DNA of 64,000 nucleotides from Methylibium rhizosphaerae (lineage in GTDB: Bacteria > Pseudomonadota > Gammaproteobacteria > Burkholderiales > Burkholderiaceae_C): NCBI RefSeq assembly GCF_006386545.1, contig NZ_SWAR01000004.1:248001-312000 (forward strand), read 5' to 3'. A model generated the notes under the pieces. The model ran no database searches. It was not told the DNA's origin and saw only the letters and a list, made by a program, of their open reading frames with translations. This document shows, piece by piece, positions 55,850 to 64,000 of this stretch. A program made the position numbers and the translations under genes. Each line of letters begins with the position of its first letter. Position 1 is the first letter of the stretch.

Positions 55850-56292
55850 TCAGCGCCGGTACGGGTCCTTGAACCCGAGCGCCAGCATCACCTCGGTTTC
55901 GCGCGCTTCCATCACCTCGGCCTCGTCGTCGGCTTCGTGGTCGTAGCCCTGCGCATGCAGCGTGCCGTGCACCAGCAGGTGGGCGTAATGGGCTTCGAGC
56001 GTCTTCCTCTCGGCCCGGGCTTCCTTGGCCACCACCGGCGCGCAGATGATGAGATCGGCCACCACCACCGGCTCGTGCGCGTAGTCGAAGGTGAGCACGT
56101 TGGTGGCGTAGTCCTTCTGGCGGTAGTCGCGGTTCAGCACCTGGCCCTCTTCGGCGCCGACGATGCGCACCGTGAGTTCGGCCGGCGCTTCGAGCGCGGC
56201 GCGGATCCAGCGCATCACCTTGTGACGCGGCAGGTGCTCGCGGTGGCTGGCGTCGGCGAACTGCAGCGACAGCGAAAGCTCGGGCTTCGCCA

Positions 56293-56293
<1 letters not shown>
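55850..56293 (-). CDS. ybeY: Endoribonuclease YbeY
   Basis: 147 residues. The zinc motif [11 protein letters not shown] near residue 115 is the UPF0054/YbeY hallmark; [18 protein letters not shown] is the conserved centre. YbeY takes part in 16S rRNA 3'-end maturation and ribosome quality control. Its start overlaps the phoH stop (TGATG), the usual proteobacterial arrangement. Confidence 0.95.
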
Positions 56294-57297
<1,004 letters not shown>

Positions 57298-57346
57298 TGT
57301 CGCCTGGGTAGGTCGCGGCGCAGGCATCCTGCACAATCCTGCCCCT

Positions 57347-59236
57347 ATGCCGCGCCCGTCCCTGCCACCTGCCCTGCCTGGCCCGGCCAGCCTGCTGCGC
57401 CGCGGTCTGGCGATGCTGCTGGCCCTGGCCGCGCTCGCGGGCCTTTCGGCCTGCACCGCCACGGTGGCCGCCGACGCGCAGGAGTCGGTCACGGTGGCGC
57501 AGGCGCTGGCGGTCACCAGCGCAGCCGAGACCTTCCCGGCCGACCAGCCCACGCTGTCGGTGACGCTGCCCGACTACTGGGCGCAAACCCGGCCCGGCTA
57601 CGAGGGCTCGGTGTGGTACCGGCTGCGCTTCGACACCACCCGGCTGCATGCGCCGCTGCTGGCGGCCTACATCGAGCGGGCGTGTTCCAACGCCGAAGTG
57701 CACCTGAACGGCCACCTCATCTACAGCGGCGGCCGCATGCGCGATCCGGTGACCCGCAACTGCTACCACTCGCAGCTGGTCACGCTGCCCAACGGCCTGC
57801 TGAAGGCGCAGGACAACCGCCTGGACGTGCAGGTGGCCGGGTCGCCCCTGAACCGCGTGAGCGCCCGCCAGCGCGCCGCCGGCCTGTCGGCGGTGACCAT
57901 CGGCTCGCTGCCGGCGATGCGGGCGCTGCACGAGCGGCAGGTGTTCTGGAACATCACGGTGCCCAAGATCATCGCGGTGATGCTCGTGGTGCTGGGCGTG
58001 CTGCTGCTGGCGCTGGCATGGGTGCGGCGCCTGAGCTACCTGCTGTACTTCGGCCTCGTGGCGATCGGCGGCGCGCTGCTGGGCATGCGCCTGTGGTGGG
58101 CCGACGTGGGGCTGTCGAACGTGGCCGTCGAGATCCTGATCTGCGTGCTGTCGGCCCCGGTGATGGTGTGCTCGGTGCTCTTCCTGCTGCGTTATGGCGG
58201 CCTGTTCAGCACCCGCACGGTCGACCGGCTGCTGTGGGTGCAGTGCCTGCTGGTGCCGATGAGCTTTGCGCTGGGCGGCACGAACCGGGTGTTTTCGGTG
58301 TCCACCCTCTGGTACACGCTGTTCGGCCTGCAGATCGCCGCCGCCGCGGCCGCCTTCCTGTGGGCCAGCTGGCGGGTGCAGCGGCAGGAGTTCTGGCTGA
58401 TGAGCTTCCTGCTGGGGGTGCTGGTGGTGCTGGTGGGCACCGAGCTGGCCATCCAGTACCGGCTGCTCGACCTGGCCCAGATCCACGTCATCCACTTCAT
58501 GCTGCCGCTGCTGTTCTGCGTGGTGGGCCTGCGTCTCGTGCAGACCTTCGCCCAGGCGCTGCGCGCCGCGGAGGGCGCCAAGGCGGCGCTGGAGCAGCGG
58601 GTGCGCGAGGTCACCTCCGAGATGGAGCACAACTTCGCGCTGATGGCCGACCAGCGCGGCGAGCAGATCGCCGAGAAGGAACGCAAGCGCATCGCCGCCG
58701 ACCTGCACGACGACCTGGGCGCCAAGCTGCTGACCATCGTGCACACCAGCGACAACGAGCGCATTTCCACGCTGGCGCGCGAAGCGCTCGAGGAAATGCG
58801 GCTGTCGGTGCGCGGCATCACCGGCAAGCCGGTGCGGCTGTCCGATGCGCTGGCCGACTGGCGGGCCGAGGTGGTGCAGCGGCTCGGGCAGGCCGGCATC
58901 GAGGTCGACTGGGATTCGCTCCCCGACACCGGCGACCGCACGCTGGCCGCCCGGGCGTACGTGCAGACCACCCGCATCGTGCGCGAGGCCGTCAGCAACA
59001 TGATCAAGCACAGCGGCGCGTCGCACTGCAACGTGCACTGCGGCGTGGACGTCGACGACTTCCAGCTCGTGCTGCAGGACAACGGCCACGGCATCCCGCT
59101 CGAGCTCGACGGCAAGCTCGACCGGGGCCACGGCATGTCCACCATGAAGCAGCGCGCCAAGCAGCTGCACGGCCAGTGCCTGGTGGAGTCCGGGCCGGGC
59201 TACGGAACCGTGATCCGGCTCACGCTTCCCCTGTAG
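57347..59236 (+). CDS. Membrane sensor histidine kinase, 7TM sensor type
   Basis: 629 residues from ATG at 57347. Hydrophobic N-terminus with a lipobox-like LSAC, a periplasmic beta-sandwich of about 170 residues, seven hydrophobic segments (about 205-395), a coiled linker, HisKA_3 dimerisation helix [18 protein letters not shown] with phospho-His454, and a HATPase domain ([35 protein letters not shown]). NarX/DegS-like output with a 7TMR-DISM-like sensor. The ligand is unknown. The cognate regulator follows after 91 bases. Confidence 0.9.
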   Translation: MPRPSLPPALPGPASLLRRGLAMLLALAALAGLSACTATVAADAQESVTVAQALAVTSAAETFPADQPTLSVTLPDYWAQTRPGYEGSVWYRLRFDTTRLHAPLLAAYIERACSNAEVHLNGHLIYSGGRMRDPVTRNCYHSQLVTLPNGLLKAQDNRLDVQVAGSPLNRVSARQRAAGLSAVTIGSLPAMRALHERQVFWNITVPKIIAVMLVVLGVLLLALAWVRRLSYLLYFGLVAIGGALLGMRLWWADVGLSNVAVEILICVLSAPVMVCSVLFLLRYGGLFSTRTVDRLLWVQCLLVPMSFALGGTNRVFSVSTLWYTLFGLQIAAAAAAFLWASWRVQRQEFWLMSFLLGVLVVLVGTELAIQYRLLDLAQIHVIHFMLPLLFCVVGLRLVQTFAQALRAAEGAKAALEQRVREVTSEMEHNFALMADQRGEQIAEKERKRIAADLHDDLGAKLLTIVHTSDNERISTLAREALEEMRLSVRGITGKPVRLSDALADWRAEVVQRLGQAGIEVDWDSLPDTGDRTLAARAYVQTTRIVREAVSNMIKHSGASHCNVHCGVDVDDFQLVLQDNGHGIPLELDGKLDRGHGMSTMKQRAKQLHGQCLVESGPGYGTVIRLTLPL

Positions 59237-59327
59237 TAACCCCTAGAGTCACAATCCGCCGTACCAAACGCCGCTGCTACCATGGCCGCTCAGGGAGCAG
59301 CCGCAAGGCAAGAATGAGGTCGCCATC

Positions 59328-59993
59328 ATGAAACAGATCCTGCTGCTCGAAGACCTGCCCGAAATCCGCACCTGGCTGAAGGCGCTGGCACTGCAGGTGT
59401 TTCCCCAGGCCCGCATTTCCGAATGCGCCCGCGTGAGCGACGCGCTGTCGATGATCTCCGCCATGCGATTCGACGTGGCGCTCATCGACCTGGGCCTGCC
59501 CGACGGGTCCGGCGTCGACGTGGTGGCCGCGTTGCGCGAGACCCAGCCCGAAGCGCAGTCGGTGGTGGTCACCATCCACGACGACGACGACCACCTGTTC
59601 CCGGCGCTGCAGGCAGGCGCCTTCGGCTACCTGCTGAAGGAACAGGCCCGTGAACAGCTGGCCGAACAGCTGCAGCGCATCGCCCAGGGCGAGCCGCCGC
59701 TGTCGCCGTCGATCGCGCGGCGCGTGATCCAGTACTTCACCTCGCAGGCCGCTCGCCAGCAGCCGGCGGCGCCGAGCCCGCACGACCTGCCCGCGGTGCA
59801 GCTCACCGAGCGCGAGAACGAGGTGCTGCTGCGGGTGGCCAAGGGCTTCACGCTGCCGGAGATCGGCCAGCAGCTGAACCTGTCGCGCCACACGATCGCC
59901 GACTACGTGAAGCAGATCTACCGCAAGCTCAACGTGAGCTCCCGTGCCGAGGCGGCGCTGGAGGCGCAGCGGCTGGGCCTGTTCCGCCGATAA
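59328..59993 (+). CDS. NarL/FixJ family response regulator
   Basis: 221 residues. Receiver domain with acidic LLLEDLPE, phospho-acceptor Asp54 in ALIDLGLPDGSG and Lys in GYLLKEQ; LuxR-type helix-turn-helix LTERENEVLLRVAKGFTLPEIGQQLNLSRHTIADYVKQIYRKL. Paired with the upstream sensor kinase; target genes are unknown. Confidence 0.94.
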   Translation: MKQILLLEDLPEIRTWLKALALQVFPQARISECARVSDALSMISAMRFDVALIDLGLPDGSGVDVVAALRETQPEAQSVVVTIHDDDDHLFPALQAGAFGYLLKEQAREQLAEQLQRIAQGEPPLSPSIARRVIQYFTSQAARQQPAAPSPHDLPAVQLTERENEVLLRVAKGFTLPEIGQQLNLSRHTIADYVKQIYRKLNVSSRAEAALEAQRLGLFRR

Positions 59994-60076
59994 GGCGGCG
60001 CACGACCGCGACCCGGCGCGCCCCTCGTGGGCGCGTCGCTGTTTCCGGGGCGGCCGCAACCCGATAATCCCGCCCC

Positions 60077-60652
60077 ATGATCGGCAGACTCACCGGCGTC
60101 ATCGCGGAAAAAACGCCCCCGCTCGTGCTCATCGACGTCAACGGCGTCGGCTACGAAGTCGACGTGCCGATGAGCAGCTTCTACAACCTGCCCAACCTCG
60201 GCGAACGCGTCACCCTGCTCACGCACTTCATCGTGCGCGAGGATGCCCAGATCCTGTTCGGCTTCCTCACGACCGAAGAGCGCGCCACCTTCCGCCAGCT
60301 CATCAAGATCTCGGGCGTCGGCCCGCGCACCGCGCTGTCCATCCTTTCGGGCCTGTCGGTCGCCGAGCTCGCGCAGGCGGTGAGCCTGCAGGAAGCCGGC
60401 CGGCTGGTGAAGATCCCGGGCATCGGCAAGAAGACGGCCGAACGCCTGCTGCTCGAACTCAAGGGCAAGCTGGGCGCCGAACTCTCCGCCACGCCGGCCA
60501 GCGTGGCCAGCGATGCGCAGGCCGACGTGCTGCAGGCGCTCATCGCGCTCGGCTATTCCGAGAAGGAAGCGGCACTGGCACTCAAGGCGCTGCCCAAGGA
60601 CGTGGGCGTAAGCGACGGCATCAAGCTCGCGCTCAAGTCGCTGGCCCGATAG
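60077..60652 (+). CDS. ruvA: Holliday junction branch migration protein RuvA
   Basis: 191 residues: [14 protein letters not shown]-fold, tetramer-forming middle with two helix-hairpin-helix motifs ([27 protein letters not shown]) and a C-terminal domain III ([14 protein letters not shown]) that contacts RuvB. It is followed by ruvB after 36 bases. No ruvC is in the window. Confidence 0.97.
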   Translation: MIGRLTGVIAEKTPPLVLIDVNGVGYEVDVPMSSFYNLPNLGERVTLLTHFIVREDAQILFGFLTTEERATFRQLIKISGVGPRTALSILSGLSVAELAQAVSLQEAGRLVKIPGIGKKTAERLLLELKGKLGAELSATPASVASDAQADVLQALIALGYSEKEAALALKALPKDVGVSDGIKLALKSLAR

Positions 60653-60688
60653 GCCGCCTGGGCTGCCGCCGGATAATCCGCAACCACC

Positions 60689-61759
60689 ATGTCCATCCAG
60701 ACCGACGACTTCGCCCCGCCGCCGCGCCGCGTGGTGAGCGCTGCGCCCGCCTCGCCCAACGAAGAGGCGCTGGAGCGCGCGCTGCGCCCCAAGCTGCTGG
60801 ACGAATACGTCGGCCAGTCCAAGGCCCGCGAGCAGCTCGAGATCTTCATCGGCGCGGCGAAGAAGCGCGCCGAAGCGCTCGACCATGTGCTGCTGTTCGG
60901 CCCGCCCGGCCTCGGCAAGACGACCCTCAGCCACATCATTGCCCACGAGCTGGGCGTGAACCTGCGCCAGACCTCCGGCCCGGTGCTCGAGAAGCCGAAG
61001 GACCTCGCGGCCATCCTCACCAACCTCGAGCGCAACGACGTCCTCTTCATCGACGAGATCCACCGCCTCTCGCCGGTGGTCGAGGAGATCCTCTACCCGG
61101 CGCTCGAGGACTACCAGATCGACATCATGATCGGCGAGGGTCCTGCGGCCCGGTCGATCAAGCTCGACCTGCAGCCCTTCACGCTGGTGGGTGCCACCAC
61201 CCGTGCCGGCATGCTGACCAACCCGCTGCGCGACCGCTTCGGCATCGTGGCGCGGCTGGAGTTCTACACGGCCGAAGAGCTCTCGCGCATCGTCACCCGC
61301 TCGGCCGGGCTGCTCAACGCCGCCATCGACCCGGAAGGTGCCACCGAGATCGCGCGCCGCTCGCGCGGCACGCCACGCATTGCCAACCGGCTGCTGCGGC
61401 GGGTGCGCGACTATGCCGAGGTGAAGAGCGACGGCCGCATCAGCAAGACCATCGCCGACAAGGCGCTGGCCATGCTCGACGTGGACCCGCAAGGTTTCGA
61501 CATCATGGACCGCAAGCTGCTCGAGGCGGTGATCCACAAGTTCGACGGCGGCCCGGTCGGACTGGACAACCTCGCCGCCGCCATCGGCGAAGAACGCGAC
61601 ACCATCGAGGACGTGATCGAGCCCTACCTCATCCAGCAGGGCTATCTGCAGCGCACGCCGCGCGGGCGCATCGCGACGCTCGCCGCGTGGCGGCACCTGG
61701 GACTCACGCCGCCGCGCACGTCGGCTGCGGCAGGCCCGGGCGATCTGTTCGAGGGCTAG
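60689..61759 (+). CDS. ruvB: Holliday junction branch migration ATPase RuvB
   Basis: 356 residues. [12 protein letters not shown], Walker [11 protein letters not shown], Walker [30 protein letters not shown] (sensor I/arginine finger) and a C-terminal winged helix ([17 protein letters not shown]). It drives branch migration with RuvA. The last 56 bases overlap the end of the antisense PEP-CTERM gene. Confidence 0.97.
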   Translation: MSIQTDDFAPPPRRVVSAAPASPNEEALERALRPKLLDEYVGQSKAREQLEIFIGAAKKRAEALDHVLLFGPPGLGKTTLSHIIAHELGVNLRQTSGPVLEKPKDLAAILTNLERNDVLFIDEIHRLSPVVEEILYPALEDYQIDIMIGEGPAARSIKLDLQPFTLVGATTRAGMLTNPLRDRFGIVARLEFYTAEELSRIVTRSAGLLNAAIDPEGATEIARRSRGTPRIANRLLRRVRDYAEVKSDGRISKTIADKALAMLDVDPQGFDIMDRKLLEAVIHKFDGGPVGLDNLAAAIGEERDTIEDVIEPYLIQQGYLQRTPRGRIATLAAWRHLGLTPPRTSAAAGPGDLFEG

Positions 61760-62981
61760 CGAGGCCTCTGCGCCGGCGCTGCAGCACGCCCAGCGCCAGC
61801 AGCCCGGCGCCCAGCAAGGCGAGCATCTGCGGCTCGGGCACCGGCGTCAGGATGATCGGCACGACGGTTTCACTGGCCGTCCACGCATGTGCTGCGATCT
61901 GGCCGACGTCGTTGAGGATCGGCGAGCCATGGGCGCCGTGCGCCAGCCCGAGATAGGGCCCACCCGCCGAGCGGATGAGGCTGCTGAGATCGGTGACCTC
62001 TCCGTGGTTCCAGAGGTAGACCTGATTGACCAGCCATTCGTCCATGCGGAACCAGGCCTGCACGAGCATCTGTCCGATCTCGTTCGAGTCGATCACGAAG
62101 GCGGAATAGGCGCTGCGGCCGTCGAAGTTGAAGTCGGCAGTGATGTCGTGCACGGCACCGTCGCGCCACAGGAAGATGTGGTTCGTCGGGTATTTGTCTG
62201 CCGACACGCTGTAGTTCGCCTCGCCGATCACGTCGCCCCAGCGGGTGATGTTGTCAGCGCTGCTGTCGAGTCCACCCAGCCGGCCGATCGAGATGGCCTG
62301 GCCCTGGGCGTCGAAAACGGTGGCGGTACGGTTGATGCTGCCGGCCACCCGCCCCGCTTCGTCGATGTCGCGCACCGCCACATCGGTCGCCACTGGCCCG
62401 AATGAACGCAGGCTGCTGCCGGTGTCGATGGCCACCTGGCGGCCGCCTGCAGTGCTGATGGTCCCGGCGACGTGGCCCTGTTCGTTGATGCTCGCGGGAA
62501 CGAAGCTCGGGTCCAGGTAGCCGCGCACCCGCCCGTTGTTGTAGACGTAGCGGCTGGTCAGCACATCGCCGCGGTTGTTGATCGCCAGCGCACTCACCGC
62601 GGGCTGTCCGTCCACCGTGAGACTGCGGGTCTGGCCGTTCTGGTAGAGAAAGCCGCCGGCGCCATATTGATGGCCGATGACCTGGCCGAGGTCGTTCAGA
62701 TGCATCGCATCGGCACTGGAACTGCTGCCCGGCAAGGCGGGGATGAGCGACATCTGCCCCGCGCTGTAGAAGAACGAACCCGAGACGCCTGAGCCATACG
62801 CCTGGCCGATGAGTTCGCCGCGATTGTTGAAGTCCGCGAACCACACGCTGGAAGTACCTGCCAGGACGTTGATCTCGGTACTGGTCCACGCGGGGGCCTG
62901 GGCCTGGGCCTGGGCCTGGGACGATGCTGTCCACATCACGAAGAGCCCGCAGGCCCATGCGCGCACGGTGAAACGATGCAT
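61704..62981 (-). CDS. PEP-CTERM exported protein with HAF-type repeats
   Basis: 425 residues. Signal peptide, a QAQAQAQAP low-complexity stretch, then about eight repeats of roughly 45 residues with cores such as [25 protein letters not shown] and [13 protein letters not shown] (HAF/extracellular beta-propeller repeats), ending in [26 protein letters not shown]. That tail is a PEP-CTERM sorting signal: PEP motif, membrane helix, Arg cluster, processed by an exosortase. The extension after the Arg cluster ([20 protein letters not shown]) is longer than usual and overlaps ruvB in antisense. Probably an exopolysaccharide-associated surface protein. Confidence 0.85.
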   Translation of the reverse strand: MHRFTVRAWACGLFVMWTASSQAQAQAQAPAWTSTEINVLAGTSSVWFADFNNRGELIGQAYGSGVSGSFFYSAGQMSLIPALPGSSSSADAMHLNDLGQVIGHQYGAGGFLYQNGQTRSLTVDGQPAVSALAINNRGDVLTSRYVYNNGRVRGYLDPSFVPASINEQGHVAGTISTAGGRQVAIDTGSSLRSFGPVATDVAVRDIDEAGRVAGSINRTATVFDAQGQAISIGRLGGLDSSADNITRWGDVIGEANYSVSADKYPTNHIFLWRDGAVHDITADFNFDGRSAYSAFVIDSNEIGQMLVQAWFRMDEWLVNQVYLWNHGEVTDLSSLIRSAGGPYLGLAHGAHGSPILNDVGQIAAHAWTASETVVPIILTPVPEPQMLALLGAGLLALGVLQRRRRGLASPRTDRPGLPQPTCAAA

Positions 62982-63002
62982 TTGCTGTCTCCCTTGGTTG
63001 AT

Positions 63003-64000
63003 TCAACGCCTTGCAGTCCCGGCACGCCGGCGCAGCAGCACCAGCACAAGCAGGCCGGCCGACAGCAACGCGAAGCCTTGCGGTTCGGGCACCGGCGTCA
63101 GCAGGAAGGGCTGCCACTGCTCGTTGCCGACCCAGACATACGAGGCGATCTGCCCGACCTCGTTGAGGATCGGAAAACTCACTCCAGGTCCCCCGATGCC
63201 CATGGCGGTCAGGTCGGTGATCTTGCCGTGGTCCCACAGGTACATGCGCTGAGCGAGCCACCCGTCCATGCGGAACCAAACGTCCAGGAGCATCTGCCCG
63301 AAGTCATTCGAATCGATGACCGAGGCCGAGTACGAAGATCTGTCCTGCCACCGGAAGTCGTCGGTGATGTCATTCGCCACGCCGTCGTGGTACACGAAGG
63401 TATGGAACGTCGGGTACCTCAGCCCGGGCGGGGTGTATTCCGCCATGCCGATCACTTCACCCCGGTCGGTGATATCGACGGCGCGGCTGCTCAACCCGCC
63501 AAAACGACCGATCTCCGTCAACTGCCCCTGCCGGTCGATGAACACAGCCGTGTTGTTGAAGGTGCCGGCCATCTCGCCGGCATCGTTGACCATTCCAACG
63601 GACATGCCAGGCGGGCCGACCCTCGTCAGACTGCTGCCATCGTCCAGGGCCGTATAGCTGGTGCCGTCGGCCGCCTGGACTGTTCCGACCACGAGACCGC
63701 TGTCGGTCATGGCGCGCGCGGAAAAACTCGGGTCGACGAAGGATCGTGTCTGACCATTGGCGTTCAGCACGTAGCGATCCGTCAGCACGTCGCCTCGGTT
63801 GTTGACATCCTGCAGGGATGCCCCCGGTTGCCCCGGGATGGAGAAGTCGCGGAATCGCCCGTTGTCGTAGAGGAAGCGTTGACCACCGCCGGTCAGGATC
63901 GCCTGCCCCACGTCGTTCATCTTGTAAACCCACAGGCGGTGACCCTCGGCACCGGCCGGAGACGGAAGGATCGACATCCGCCCGCCGCTGTAGAGATACA
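63003..64000 (-). CDS. PEP-CTERM/HAF-repeat protein, paralogue of the neighbour, truncated by window end
   Basis: The frame stays open to the edge of the window (upstream residues YLYSGGR), so the N-terminus is missing; the ATG at 63977 is internal. The same repeat pattern as the downstream gene is present ([41 protein letters not shown]) and the C-terminus is VPEPQGFALLSAGLLVLVLLRRRAGTARR, a PEP-CTERM signal. A tandem duplicate that has diverged. Confidence 0.85.
   Translation of the reverse strand, partial: YLYSGGRMSILPSPAGAEGHRLWVYKMNDVGQAILTGGGQRFLYDNGRFRDFSIPGQPGASLQDVNNRGDVLTDRYVLNANGQTRSFVDPSFSARAMTDSGLVVGTVQAADGTSYTALDDGSSLTRVGPPGMSVGMVNDAGEMAGTFNNTAVFIDRQGQLTEIGRFGGLSSRAVDITDRGEVIGMAEYTPPGLRYPTFHTFVYHDGVANDITDDFRWQDRSSYSASVIDSNDFGQMLLDVWFRMDGWLAQRMYLWDHGKITDLTAMGIGGPGVSFPILNEVGQIASYVWVGNEQWQPFLLTPVPEPQGFALLSAGLLVLVLLRRRAGTARR

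Overview
The window is GC-rich DNA of a Gram-negative bacterium, most likely a betaproteobacterium of the order Burkholderiales (Comamonadaceae/Sphaerotilaceae-like). The gene set supports this: dapF-DUF484-xerC, tandem LpxL-type acyltransferases, an SAH riboswitch before ahcY, phoH-ybeY, ruvAB and PEP-CTERM proteins. Most of the window is core chromosome. Gene starts below were chosen from conserved N-termini and ribosome binding sites, and many lie inside longer open frames.

Layout: (1) 1-2979, a CUT2-type sugar ABC importer (permease, binding protein, half-size ATPase) behind the tail of an FGGY sugar kinase. (2) 2991-6821, a very large unrecognised protein with a coiled-coil N-terminal half and a glycine-rich, barrel-like C-terminal region. 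(3) 7021-10840, the most unusual region: a nucleotidyltransferase of the RlaP type, a short independent transcription unit, eight tRNA or tRNA-like genes (several abnormal), and the RNA ligase rtcB, followed by more tRNA-like sequence and a terminator. (4) 10892-25178, housekeeping: glmS, an Lrp regulator, a TonB-dependent receptor with a coupled Cys-rich protein, glmU, lipoproteins, ttcA, folB, a FolM-like reductase, a MidA-like methyltransferase, a YdgA-like protein and cca. (5) 25253-34971, GST, an NDUFA9-like epimerase, a lytic transglycosylase, a small exported protein behind LytTR-like sites, LysR, DUF2917, TfoX-domain, two metallo-beta-lactamase-fold proteins, a YfeK-like protein and a 5-formyl-THF cyclo-ligase. 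(6) 34976-42260, the methyl cycle: metF, tlyA, ahcY with an SAH riboswitch, a HAD phosphatase, an AlkZ-like protein, a YjdF-like membrane protein and metK. (7) 42431-46697, two LpxL acyltransferases, dapF, DUF484 and xerC. (8) 46706-54274, a polyol (mannitol/sorbitol/arabitol) operon on the minus strand: binding protein, two permeases (one with an in-frame stop), ATPase, mannitol-type dehydrogenase, SDR dehydrogenase and an AraC regulator. (9) 54472-64000, an RlmI-like methyltransferase, phoH-ybeY, a two-component system, ruvAB, and two tandem PEP-CTERM/HAF-repeat exported proteins, the second cut by the window end.

The region most worth following up is the RlaP / tRNA array / RtcB locus. An RNA-end-modifying nucleotidyltransferase and an RNA ligase flank a tightly packed set of tRNA genes. 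One is a tRNA-Phe-like gene with about 60 extra nucleotides in its T-loop. One is a tRNA-Gly with C at position 33. One lacks its variable loop. After rtcB a 3' tRNA half precedes a 5' half. This suggests a dedicated tRNA repair, decoy or splicing module. The function is inference from gene content; the gene and tRNA structures are read directly from the sequence.
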